Assembly: GCF_000764305.2 (NCBI RefSeq)
Contig: NW_025944533.1
Location: 434,001 to 498,000, forward strand
Length of the DNA: 64,000 nucleotides
Origin: Hyalella azteca
Taxonomy: Eukaryota; Arthropoda; Malacostraca; Amphipoda; Hyalellidae
Direction of reading: 5' to 3'
The notes beneath the pieces were generated by a model, which had not been told where the DNA came from, ran no database searches, and was given only the letters and a program-made list of their open reading frames with translations. This document shows, one piece after another, positions 50,093 through 62,404 of this stretch. Within the stretch, counting starts at the first letter, position 1. Each line of letters begins with the position of its first letter. Position numbers and translations under genes: made by a program.

Positions 50093-50458
50093 GCTGCACA
50101 TAGTTGCTGCTGATGCAGTAACAGTGTTATGTTGCAGGTGTTTCTGCTGTCGCAGATGCTACAGCTGTTGCTACTGCAGTCTATACTGCTAGCTCTTGTT
50201 GGTGCTGCCTCATATGCTGCATGCATATATGATGAAAATGCTGCACGTGTGTTCAAAAGTTGTTGCAGGTGATGAATGCTTCAAATTTTGCTGGCACAGG
50301 TGTTAAGTGTTAACGATGTGGTTGTGGTATTGTCTATTCAGACGAGTCTCGATCATTTTATGTGTCTTCCATTGTAGCTCCTTCACTTTTCAATGTCAAT
50401 TCTGGCCTAACGTACCACTCGGTCCTTGAAATGTACCCTCATCTCTTGCACCTTCAAA

Positions 50459-51086
50459 GATATGCTGGTACTATGCGGTATCTGAGATACCACTTGAGTT
50501 ACTGCACCTTCAAACATTTCCTGGTACTATGCGGTATCTGAGATACCACTTGAGTTACTGCACCTTCAAACATGTCCTGGTACTATGCGGTGTCTGAGAT
50601 ACCTCTTGAGTTACTGCACCTTCAAACATGTCCTGGTACTATGCGGTATCTGAGATACCACTTCAGTTACTGCACCTTCAAACATGTGCTGGTACTATGC
50701 GGTATCTGTAATACCACTTCAGATATTGCAGCTCCTATAGTAAGTTCTGGCTCAAAGAGGTCTTTGTAATGCACTTTCTAGCAGATGCAGATACTGCCCA
50801 GTCTTTTCAATGCATGTCATTTTCATGTTCAGGCCTGTGATGCCTGCTCGTGTTTCATTATTACTCAAGTTCCACGCTGTAATTTGTTGCTCGCACCATT
50901 TATCACACAATACAAATTTCATGCGTTATCAAGGATTCATTCATCTTTTTTTAAAGCGCATAAAAGATTATCGTTTTTAATTTTACAAATTTAGAGGAAT
51001 TTCAAACTACAAGATTTAAAAATTTGTCAAGTATCGATGTAAATATTTTTAGTAATTAGGTTCCATAGAACAAGTTATTTCAGATG
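50459..51086. repeat. 56-bp satellite element, site 2
   Basis: Five 56-bp units start at 50459, 50515, 50571, 50627 and 50683, then a tail related to that at 41074-41396 and ending at the same TTATTTCAGATG. The two tails are diverged (for example around 50740-50990), whereas the satellite units are very similar within and between sites, which suggests homogenisation. Confidence 0.9.
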
Positions 51087-53660
51087 TTCCTATCTTGCCT
51101 TTTATTGGCATTTATTATTTGAGCATAAAAAGGATAAAGTAGAAGTTATCATAATTAGGTTCGAATAGAAGGCGCTGCGTCTTAAGTATCCAATGGGAAA
51201 TTCTGATAAATTTTTAACTCTAGAATGTATGGTGTGTTTCCTGCGATAAATTGCCTGACCTTCATAAGAGTCTCCTGGTCAAAAAGGTATTATAATTTCC
51301 AACGATTCGAAGGAGTTTCTTCTGAGTAGTTTCTCTTCAAAGTGATTTGTGTAGAAAAAAATTGCCCCTTTTCCTTCTAATTTTTATACATAATTTTCAG
51401 TTTTCATTTTTTTTCGATGCACAATTGCAGAGAAGCCAAAAGCAGAATAATTAAACGAAAAGAAAAAAATATTTATTAGTTCATTATCGTTAACCGCCTA
51501 TTCAGTAACAACGAAATTCGAAAAAAACTGCGCATAAGTAGAATTAATGATTTCAAAAAAATATAGAGTAGAATTTACGAAATCAATTTTGTCAGATGTT
51601 CACTCAATAATTTTCATTTAATCAGTAATTAGAGTTCAATTCATTTTAATTCGCCATTCTTAAATCGTCAGTTACGTCCATAATTGTTAACAAGTGTTTT
51701 CGGCTCTAATCGAACAATAGATATTGCGGTAAAATGTGATTCACAAAACGAAAATTGCAATAATTTTACAGGCCGGCAGCTTGTTTCCATAGTATAGAAA
51801 ATAATTAAATGACCGCTAGGATAAACCATTTCAAAAGCATAGTAAGGCCACGAGTGTTTATATTATTGTGTCCGTTTATGAATATGCGCATAGCTTTGGT
51901 ACATGTTAGAATGAAGGTTGCCGGCCTATATGCAGGCAGTGAAAGGTCTTGCATATTTGGATGGCATGACCAATGATCCAGCATCACGCGAGGCCTGCAT
52001 AAAAGTATAGCGATGTAGGAGGTCCAAATTACACGTAATCGCGCTTAAGGTTGATTAACGACATTATTATTATTTGGAGGAGAAGGCTTTGAAATTCCAT
52101 AAATTCTATATAATGACTCACTCGGCTTGTATTAGAGCCAGAGATTGATGGGTATTTCAATCCAACATGCGATAACCACAACTGGATTTTAAATGAAGGG
52201 ATACTTAAGAATTATAATGGTTTCACGAACCAAGTACTAATTTTCGTTGCTGGGGTATAATGAACGGTCAATGAACAGTTTGAAACTTTAATTATTTTTG
52301 AAAAATCAGCAAAGTTTAATTTTTGGAAGCCACCATATGTTATTTTATTGATAATCTGAATCATTTGAATGCTCTCGCCAGAAAGATTAGGTGTCTTTGA
52401 CCGCATCAGTTTCATTTGGCACAGGCTGGTGCATCCAATTTTTGCTTAATTTAAAATGAAAATTCTTCTTTACTTCAAGTTCTACAAACAATATTTTAGA
52501 AGAAGCGGTATTTTCAAGAATAAGTCATGGGCTTAGCATATTATACAAAAATACGTTGTTTTAAAATACGATAATTTTTAATGCAAGCTTTATAAATATA
52601 TACAATTTGATCAATACTGCACAGTGCAATAACATTTTTGAGGTCTTTTTGGGTTTCATTTATATTTTCTTTTGTCGCGTGACCCTCGGGGGGATTTTGG
52701 GTGCATGCGTGTTTGGAATATGGAAATTCTCCGTTCAACCAGACGATATAAGGGCGACATTCCAATTCCAAGAGGCTGTAATCGGTGAGATGTGAGAACG
52801 AGCAAATCTTACGGTAAAATTCTAAGAACACCAGAAGGTTACTTCAGCAATTGTTTCAGCAGCAAGAGTAGCAAAGCAATTTTCTAGTAACAATATTATT
52901 TTGTTATGAAATTAATGTTTGCTGTGTTGAATTTTAGGATAAGATTAGCTTCTGTTGCGAATATGAATTGAAATTCCAGTTGCATGAAACGTTTGTTTTC
53001 TTTTGTTAAGATCGTTTAATTATTTTGTAAGCACGATAAGCATTGGTATAAGAGGTAAAATACAAATATTACATACATTGAACTTTAGCTAAAAAAATTC
53101 GGAGTTATTCTAGTGAAATTTTCGTATAAGTAGGAAATTGTGTCGCGCAAACATTTTTTCGAATGTATTATATATTATGTAAGGGAAGAAATTATATTTT
53201 TTATAATTTCTTCCATTAAGCATAAGTACCTTCTGAATGATTTTTGATAGTAAAATATTTGTCTACACAGAGAAATTGGAAAACAAAACTTTAAAATCAG
53301 GTAATTTTTTCAGGGCTCAATTGAATAAGTCTGATGAATAATGCCGGTTGTTTAATCAAAACACACACAAGCCTAACATCGCATTTTAATTATTTATTTA
53401 TATTCCATGTACCAGGCTCTAAACTATGCAAATTCTTGCATACTTTTTGTTTATTGTCTATGAAATATGGTTGATTAGAATTCAATGGTTCTAATATTTT
53501 TGCCGTTTGCTTGCTTATTTTATTTTTAGATTCACCCCTCTAGCTGCACAGTCGCATTGTACAATTTCAAATAATTTATTATATTGTCTATTATTTAATT
53601 TCGCTATGAGTGGCGTTTAAATTAGTTAATTTCGCAACGCGATTTAAGTTTAACAAAAAT
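51087..53660. other. AT-rich intergenic, nothing recognised
   Basis: Overlapping frames on opposite strands at 52541-52831 are unrecognised. No repeat found. Confidence 0.5.
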
Positions 53661-54104
53661 AACTTGTGCTAAAACTTATAAATTACTGAGGAGGAATTTT
53701 CGAAGAACATAAATTTCTGTGTGAAATAGTATCATTATTCCTTAATTCGATTTTTTAACTATAAACATCAAAGTACCATCAAATATTTCAGCGTTGAACT
53801 CAATACTGTTTATTATACATGAAAAAAATCTTTGAACACTACCAAAATAATTCTACCTCTGATTATTGAAAGTAAAATGCTAAAATTTTTATTCGATTAA
53901 ATTTCTATAAAATACCTGCAAAATAAACTTAAGAAGATATTAAATTTTATCGTGCGGTGATCTCTTCAGCCAATACGGTTAGTTTATCACTCGCATTGTA
54001 ACGTAGACTACACGGGGAGTGTAATGAAAAGTTAATTATAGCTAGGGTTTCCCCTAAATATTGATCTGAGGAGCTTTGTCCTTCCCTATACCTTGCCTTC
54101 AAGA
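53661..54104. repeat. about 440-bp tandem duplication, unit 1
   Basis: Begins AACTTGTGCTAAAACTTATA and ends CCTTGCCTTCAAGA. The first 100 bp and last 110 bp are nearly identical to unit 2; the centre is diverged, with small indels. Confidence 0.95.
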
Positions 54105-54538
54105 AACTTGTGCTAAAACTTATAAATTACTGAGGAGGAATTTTCGAAGAACATAAATTTCTGTGTGAAATAGTATCATTATTCCTTAATTCGATTTTTT
54201 TTAACTATACACATCAAAGTACCATCAAATATCTCAGTGTTGAACTCAACAGTATTTATTATACACGAAACATTCTTTGAACACTACCAAATGAATTCTA
54301 CTTATAATTATCGAAAGTAAAATGCAAAAATTTCTATTCGATTTAATTTCTATATAATACCTAAAATGAACTTGGGACGATATTAAATTTTATCGTGCGG
54401 TGGGCAATACGGTTAGTTTATCACTCACATTGTAACGTAGACAACACGGGGAGTGTAATGAAAAGTTAATTATAGCTAGGGTTTCCCCTAAATATTGATC
54501 TGAGGAGCTTTGTCCTTCCCTATACCTTGCCTTCAAGA
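54105..54538. repeat. about 440-bp tandem duplication, unit 2
   Basis: Direct second unit, about 10 bp shorter than unit 1, mostly from a deletion near 54400. Noncoding. Confidence 0.95.
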
Positions 54539-56809
54539 ACAACTGTTGTCTTCCCAGCTATAGTCTATAATATTTGTTAGCGAGCTTCTAACAAGGTATA
54601 TTACTTGCATGGCATCCATATGATCTATATAACCTGGTCTAGTATCATAGTAACATATCAAAGGTCTAGAAATTTATTAAATGTTGTCCACTGATCAGAA
54701 AACTTCTCCCAAATATATTCAAACTAAATCTCTGAAATGTGTAATATATGAACTCTGGCCAACACCATAAAAAGTTTAAAATTCAGAATATCCTAAATCA
54801 AATTAAATTTTACGTGTTTTGCTTATGCGATTTTTTTACGGATTATATTAAGAAGAGAAGTATCCAAATATATAAAATTGCAATATTTCAATCTGAATAG
54901 ATCTTTTCATAATAAATCATAATGTCAGTCTATTGTAAAACGGTAATATAAATGATCGCACTTCCACAAACTGTGGAAGCCAAGAAAATTATCAATTTGT
55001 AAAATTAGACAGTCGCAGATTTGCAATTTTTATATGAAACATTCTTACCTTAGTATTAAATAAAGAGAAACAACTACAACATTAACTTACTAAATACTTG
55101 ACAATGATCGTTGCTATTGCCACTTCTTGCGACACCTACTATGTATGCTGCAGAAACCGGTTTTACCATTTCATCCTGACATTCAATGATCGTGATCTTA
55201 AATTAATAATACATATTGTTGAATTGATCAAGTTGAACAATTGCACTTAAAAATCATGGGTCAGAATCTTTGATGGATTAGCTTGCTTGAGTCACACCAC
55301 AGAGAACAATCTCTATTTAAGAGCCATTTAAAAGGTCGTTTCTTAGTTTATCGCTCTTTTTATAGTGACATTAATGACTCTAACAGGTCTTTAAGTGTCC
55401 CTCCCGCAGGAGCCATGATGAAAGCTCATGTCAGGGTAAGTGCTTGAAATTCCTTCCTCTTCAGATGAGGAATTAAAAGCTTGCCGGGCTTCTTGTCCGA
55501 GGAATTTACACGCATTTATATTGGATCAGGCTCAAGAGGAATAATAGGCATATTGAAATGAATCTTTATATAATAATTTTACATGAGTATTAAGCATGAT
55601 GATATGATTTGATTTATTCTGCTGTATATTTATTTATTATGATTAGATTTATTCTGCGAAAAAAAAAACATGTAAGCAATATAACCGGTATAATGTGAAA
55701 CAGTAATATGTTTAAAAGGCATAAAGAGAAATTATTTTCGACGGGAAACCAGGATGAAAATATGGATTCAATTCCAAAGGTGTCATTATTTTTGCACTTT
55801 ACGGAATTCCAAAGTCCATTTTCCACAGTCCTAAAAGAGGATCAGTTGTTCACTCTAGATGAAAAAAACTCACCTAAATAATATTTTACTGAGGTAGTCG
55901 AGCCAGCGTCCATTTTCCATTCGTTTCCTTCCTAATGTTCCTTCTCCGGCATCTTCGGAAAATTTCCTCCGAAATTAAAAAGCCGATTGAGTTATACGTA
56001 AAAATGAAATGAAGCCAACGCCATATTCCTTATAAATGAAACTATTGGGCGCTGAAGAAGGGTCTCTAAAATTCTAGTTTTCTGGCCAAGGGGAGCTTGG
56101 CACTTTAAATTATCTGCAAATAATGTGTCTTATGCTAATAGAAGTTGAGATGGGTGGTGCAGTTGAGGAAAAAGATGGACCCTTCACGATAACCTACGTA
56201 ATTGGGTTCCCAATATCAGGACGTCCTTTGAATATTGAACCGAAACCTGAGCAACCAAGGTTCCCAAGGAATCTTTCCATGCTTGTAGGGAACCAAAAAA
56301 CTGAGGTTTTTCGCAAAGGATATGCCGCGAACGTTTGAAACAAAAATTTTTACACTAGAGTGGTACATATATACAAAAATACCGTTACTAAATAATAAAA
56401 GTTCTTGAACAAATTATTTGTTGCACTTTGGCAAAAAAAATAACTCCCACAGTAAAGTAACATATTCTAATCCATGCTTCCACTGACAACAAAAAAAAAA
56501 CTTCCGTGTTACTAAGCCGCTAAAGCATTTCTGGGTCTAAAATTGAATGAATCCATTTTACGTTGAGCACGTCTGCAAATCTCACTAAAGACCAACATCG
56601 TAAACATTCAAGCTTTGCATGGAGCAGCCACCATCACGGTAGCATACGCTTGTTCAATCCGATGAAGGCTCGGGATTGCAGTTATGCACCTATAGATTAG
56701 GTGAACCCAGTCTAATTACAGCAGCTGAGCGCAATATCGTCAGTTCGGTGTGCTGCAGGCCTTCCTTTCTATGTATTGATCTGCGTATATACGCATATCG
56801 TGCGCGCCT
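54539..56809. other. AT-rich intergenic, no supported gene
   Basis: An unrecognised 71-codon frame lies at 56123-56338. No repeat found. Confidence 0.5.
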
Positions 56810-57300
56810 TGATTCAGCTGTTGCTGCTCGTGCAGCTGTAGCAAGAACAATTGCTGCTGCAGTTGCAAGAACAGTTGCTGCTGCAGTTGCAAGAATAGTT
56901 GTTGCAGCTGTTGCAAGAACAGTTGTTGCAGCTGTGGTAGGAACAGTTTTTACGGCTGTGGCAATTGCAGTTATTGCAGCTGTGAAACGTAAAGTTATAG
57001 CAGCTGTGACAAGTAACGTTATTTCAGCTCTGGCTAGAACAGTTGTTGCAGCTGTAGCAAGAACAATTGCTGCTGCAGTTGCAAGAACAGTTGCTGCTGC
57101 AGTTGCAAGAATAGTTGTTGCAGCTGTTGCAAGAACAGTTGTTGCAGCTGTGGTAGGAACAGTTTTTACGGCTGTGGCAATTGCAGTTATTGCAGCTGTG
57201 ATAAGTAAAGTTATAGCAGCTGTGACAAGTAACGTTATTGCAGCTGTGGCTAGAACAGTTGTTGCAGCTGCGGCGAGAACAGATGCTGTAGCTGTTTCGT
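56810..57300. repeat. GTTGCAGCTGT-rich array with 216-bp higher-order duplication
   Basis: Short units around GTTGCTGCTGCAGTTGCAAGAACA form a higher-order unit of 216 bp present about twice (starting near 56841 and 57057) with few differences. A plus-strand frame of 210 codons spans it and would give Ala/Val-rich 72-residue repeats, but it begins at TTG (56676) and contains no ATG, so I treat it as a by-product. Confidence 0.9.
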
Positions 57301-58089
57301 GGTGCTGATGTCGCTGCTATCTTTGAAACAGATGTTTAGACATTGCTGAATTCTTTCTGCAGCTGTGATGATAGAAAGTCTATAAATGTTCTTCTGTATT
57401 AGAACTCAAATCAGTTATTATATCATTTTACACAGTAAATAGTTAAAAGATAAAAATTTCTATGAAGTACTCTTCCAAGTCTTCGTGAAGATGCGTCGTG
57501 CCTTCAGTTCTGCTCAACTTGGGTTATATCATTAAGAAAATATTGATATTTCATATTTTCATCGAATATTGATTTATTTCAAATTCAATTATGGGTAAAA
57601 GAATTTTGTCAGGAGGGAACATTATTCTATTTTGAGGTTGGAATGCCACGTCAATTTCAGAGATAACGTTTAAAACGAATTAACAAAAAACTGATATGCC
57701 TCGAAAAATTGGGCTTTCTGTACAAGGTTGTGTACTTTTTTATTTTTTTTTTATTTTAGACTGGGTAAATTCTGAAATTGAGAATGCAAAGTTTTGTCAT
57801 GGGTCAATAATGTTTCTAATGCAAAAAGTACAATCAACGAGTTATAATACATGTCAGAGATCCATATCATTTCGATTTAACTGATGGAATCTGTTTCAAT
57901 CCTGCACTGCATTGAATTAATTAAATTAATTTAAAACATTTATTAACAACTTAAGAATTAACACACGTACGAGTAAATAAGAATTTTATCATGTACTAGC
58001 TCCAGTAACTTGTTGCCTCTCTTAATAATTCTCTACCCATAATTAAACTCAGATGTGCTTGCTAATGTTTTACTTGGCCAGACTGTACG
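57301..58089. other. AT-rich intergenic, nothing recognised
   Basis: No supported feature. A 62-codon frame at 57696-57884 is unrecognised. Confidence 0.5.
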
Positions 58090-58425
58090 TTGTCTCTCTT
58101 TAGTATTCCCGAACTTAGGCAAGTGCTGGCGTTGCCGTCATTAACGGCATTTGCATCGTCGTTTCGTCCATCGCGAAGAGTTTCCCGTGCAATTAAACGT
58201 GATCTTTTCGACCAAATATACGACAATGGCACCTGGGAACACATCGTCGAGGCACGTTTTAAAGCTGAATGTCTCTTTTCAGTTATCTGCGTGAAGATTG
58301 CCACTGAAGCAATACTGTCCAGAGTCAACGAGCTCTGCTGCACAGAATTGACGACAGCTCGATGGTATCTGGTCGTCAGGTTCGAATGTCTTGGACTCAC
58401 ATGCTCGTGCCATAACCATCATTGA
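58090..58425 (+). other. balanced-composition block open on both strands
   Basis: The plus-strand frame (111 codons, first codon TTG, preceded by a CTCTCTTTAG acceptor-like tract) and the minus-strand frame 58062-58400 (112 codons) overlap almost completely. Neither protein is familiar. At most one could be real; an internal exon on the plus strand is the more plausible of two weak options. Confidence 0.15.
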
Positions 58426-61400
58426 AATCTATAGATGCGCTTCCAAGTCCAACTTTCGGACTCAATTGTCTCTGGGGCATCGTTAATGCAATCAAAGATG
58501 CTCTTAATGGTTAGAGTCGCCGGCAATGGCTGGCAGTTCCGATTAGTGTCTCAGCGTCATCAGCATAATTACAAGTACCTTACATAGTGATATGGCTCCC
58601 TTGCTGCATATGGCTCCATTTGCACCATGTTCCATAATAGTGTAACGCTGTCCTATGCATACCTCCAAAAACTTAGCTAACAAAAAACACTTGCCTGGCA
58701 AGTACCTCGTAAGTTTTGGTCAGTTAGCTGCATTATGGCTCAATATGAACAGACGTCCATATCCGCTCGTTCTGAGGCCATATCATTACAATGCTATAAA
58801 AAATCTGACCATGTAGTCTCGGGAAGTGATGATATCAGACGGGGGCTGCAACGAGCGCAGCGAGGTCTTTCTAGTGGGTAACTTTGAATGTTGCTCACGG
58901 CTTTTTTCAGGGCCAGCACAAATTTAGCTCATTATCGCAATTGAGAACATCGCTGCAATGTTGCTCTCCATGGCTGAACTTTAGCAATTTGTTATAGTTT
59001 ATCGACCTCTCTAATTGATCTCCAGGGCTAGTCCTCGTTGGATCCTTAAAAGAATGAACACTTCGGACGGAGGATCGACTTAAATATTTCGGAAACGATC
59101 TTGTAAAGAATTTTTATTCTACACTCTGAAGTGAAGCAGCACCTGTAACATAATATTTCTTTCATATTTTAAGCATCATATGGACACGAGGCTAAAATAT
59201 ATAAATATGAATATTGGCTGTAATGAACATGCTATAATATTAAAAAACTATTTTCATTACTTTCTCGTAATACTTAAAATGCTTTGAACTAAAAATTCAC
59301 GGTAGAAGTAGATCGATGTCAGCCCTCATCATGCGCTCTTATAGGGTGTTTGTATCACTTGATAACGACAATTTATTAGGATTATTTCGGGCCGTTACTG
59401 CATGTGTGGTGACCGGAGATCAATAACTGGAGACCGCCTCACGCGGCGCTAAACGAGGAGGGTGGCCGGCACCATCTCACCCGGCGCACCCAACACAAAT
59501 GAGGCTTGACGAATATCAACAAAATTTCCGTATTCTTACGCTGAAAGTTAAGAGATCCTAAGTTCATCAGCCAATCATTGCCGGCCTTTCAAGCAAAATT
59601 CACCAATCAAAGACAAGAAAATAGAGCGTAAGTACTAACGTTCACTTAGCAAATTTTGAAAGTATGGCCTCGAGTTTTGGTTTCTTGCATTTATATCGCT
59701 CGAAATTAGTTGAAAGTTTAAGCTAATAAACTTGAGAATCTTCAAATGTTTTTTAGTTTAAAGAAATATTTATAACTCATCATTGTGTTTAAGTAGGATA
59801 CACTCATTACTTTGTTTTCCTAACGCACTCAGTAACGTTTCGACGGATGCCTTAATTTTAGGAAAATTCATTTCTCAATGAACAAAGTGGATTTGCCAGA
59901 ACTGCCTTACATGATTTTCAGTGCAGAATAATTCACCTAAACAATTTTTTAGCCCTTGCTTTGAAGTTATTCTGTCCCAGTACTCAACAAATCGGGCGGT
60001 GATGGACTTACCACTTCAATGGATACGATTTATTTATTATTATTTTTTTAAGAAAAAATTTCCTGCAAACTCATCCCAATTGAAAACAATGATCGAAAAA
60101 AGGCACGGCCTTACATGCACCATATGCTGGATGCAAATGGCTTTGAAATTTTTTAAATTTCTGTTTTTCTTAAATGCAAACATCGTCGGGAATAATCACA
60201 AATTAATCTTATTTATGTATGCAAATTTCGCGGGTGTGAGTCATTCAGGGAAAAAAATTAAAATTAATGCAACAGATTTTCATTGGACTTCCTTCGCGAT
60301 GCAACAATCTAGTGTGCGTATGTATGTGTGTTTCGATGTGTGTGCGTGCATGTGTGTGTGCGTTTGCTTATGTACGTGTGTCTTTATGGTATCCGCGTCA
60401 TCATGTGAGCATGTGAGCGGTGAATGTTCCTTACAAGTTCGTGAATTAAATTAATGGTTAAAGATATCATGGAATAAATTAGTTTGTGATGATAGATGGC
60501 CTAGAGCTCCTTATATATTTTAGATAAAATAACAATTTTTTTCGGGGGAATTTGGTTAAAATCATTCGCAACACATATTATCTCACTTCAAAAATCATCA
60601 CAATAGTGGAATTAAATATGAACGATAACTATCAGTAATCAAGTTAGTGGAGCTGAATCAAAATTTTAATTTGGCTGACCGCGTATTACGTAGGTGAGTG
60701 TGTAGCAATACAGAGCCAGGGTTTGTGACGTGTTATACAGTTGGAAGCAGCAATTTCAAAGCGAGGGCGCCATGGAGGGGGACCTAAAAAAGAGGGTTTG
60801 ATATAGTGTAAGGGTGTGGCGAGGGTCAAAGTATCCCTCGTAATGAATGGGTTGGTTTTGGTTGGCGAATGCCGAGGGGAGTGTTGCCAAGGGAGGGCTC
60901 TGGAAATATTAGTTTGGGTGGGAGAGCATGTTTAGGATCTGCGGTTTGAAGCCGGGGAGGCTCCAGCTGAGGGGCAATCACAGAAAATGGGAAGACTGAC
61001 TTCGACAAAGGGAAAAAGAATCTGAAAAAAATCTGAATAGAAAATAATTAAAATTCATGTAATTCGTTTTCAAAATTACCTCATTCGCGTTATGAATAAT
61101 ACATTTTTGTACATTTTTATACCATTGTATAGAATGTCTTCAAGGTAAATTTACCTAAACCATGGCCTAAATGACTAATTGGGGAATTTTTATAGTGCAG
61201 CCAAAGCACTCAATGCATTATCACAAATTAGGAATATCGCGATGTTATTCAAAAAATTACTTGCTGACATTTGTCCTTCCGAAATTGATCGTTATTATTG
61301 TGGATTTTAATACAAATTAAAATTTTTTCATTTGCGGGTAATTGCACTAAAGTCAGAAAGAATATTGCTTCACTTAAGTCAGTTTGGAAATTCATTTTTA

Positions 61401-62249
61401 CTCTGGCGAAGTGAAATAAAACCTCCAGAATCCGAACGTCCTTAGGAGAAAGATTTACTATACGGATAAAGTGCATACAAAAGCTAGTTGTATCGGAAAT
61501 TTTGCGCGTAATATTCACAAAATGGCATATACTGATCGCTTATCTCGCATAGAAATTTATCTTCACTCAGAAAATTATTAATATTGATTATTTTTCACGA
61601 TTTCTGTCTATCTTCTATACACAAGATGATCAATAAAATATTGTTATCACGCCGCTAAATTAAGCCGCTCAGAAATGAACGCATCGCGATGCTGTTTCCA
61701 CTGAATTGTCTGCTGAAGTGCGTGCATTATAAGTGAGGGAATCTGAGCAAATGAAAAACTGAGAAGTAAGGGCGCTCCTTGTTAGGGAGCTTAGAATGAG
61801 AGGTAAACCACTTACCTGGAGCTCAAAAACGGAGATGGAGCCTTGCTTGGAGCCTGTTTTCTCATTAAGCTGCCTGACAGCGCTGCATTATTCACACTAG
61901 TCTCGCAAAAGTATTCAAACTATAGCGCTGAAGTTTGTCATCTAATTTACTACATTGCTCGTCAAATTAAAGCAAAAGTCTTGTTACCATCGCTGGAAGA
62001 TGCCGCAAGGAATATTAATTAGTGTTTTAGTATTAAAAAATAAAGTTGTGAACGCGAGTGAATAAGTCGGTGAAAAATGTCGGTACGAATCTTACGGAGG
62101 TTGTATTTTTTCTATGAAGTGTACACTGTAATGAGGAATAATGGATAAATTCTACTATGTTGGAGCGAGTGTATATTTTTACATGTATCGACCGTACTAG
62201 GTAAACTTATTATGAACACTCCACCGAATTTTATACTGCAGCACTGCAG
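58426..62249. other. intergenic, no supported gene
   Basis: The 177-codon plus-strand frame at 59921-60454 runs through AT-rich DNA and then a GT-rich tract and has no recognisable domain. A G-rich, strand-biased patch lies at 60760-61000. Confidence 0.5.
60313..60391. repeat. GT-rich microsatellite-like tract
   Basis: Irregular (TG)n with GTGTGTATG-like variants. It accounts for the Cys/Val-rich end of the overlapping open frame. Confidence 0.8.
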
Positions 62250-62404
62250 TTTTTAGGGAATTTCCTCATTTATGAAAAAAATGCACTATTGTGCTCGCCA
62301 TGTCCGTCTGTCCGTCCGTCTGTCCGTCCGTGACTTCATGTTTTCGTCGACGAGAAAATGCGCTCTCTGTCACACACTGCACTGAGCACTGAGTTATATT
62401 TTTC
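62250..62404 (+). mobile_element. GTCY-microsatellite element, copy 5
   Basis: The most diverged copy: the start reads TTTTTAGGGAATTTCCTC and the distal palindrome is partly lost, but the ATTGTGCTCGCCATGTCC block, the (GTCY)n core and the TTTTCGTCGACGAGAAAATG block are intact. Confidence 0.75.

Noticed and set aside
49716..50256. Overlapping Cys/Ser-, Leu/Gln- and Ala/Pro-rich frames on the minus strand
   Set aside because: All come from the same GCTGCA array read in different frames.
56676..57308. 210-codon plus-strand frame encoding Ala/Val-rich 72-residue repeats
   Set aside because: The frame starts at TTG with no ATG anywhere inside, and follows from a GCTGCA-type tandem array with period 216, a multiple of three.
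59921..60454. 177-codon plus-strand frame
   Set aside because: No domain or convincing start; the N-terminal part reflects AT-rich DNA and the C-terminal part a GT microsatellite.
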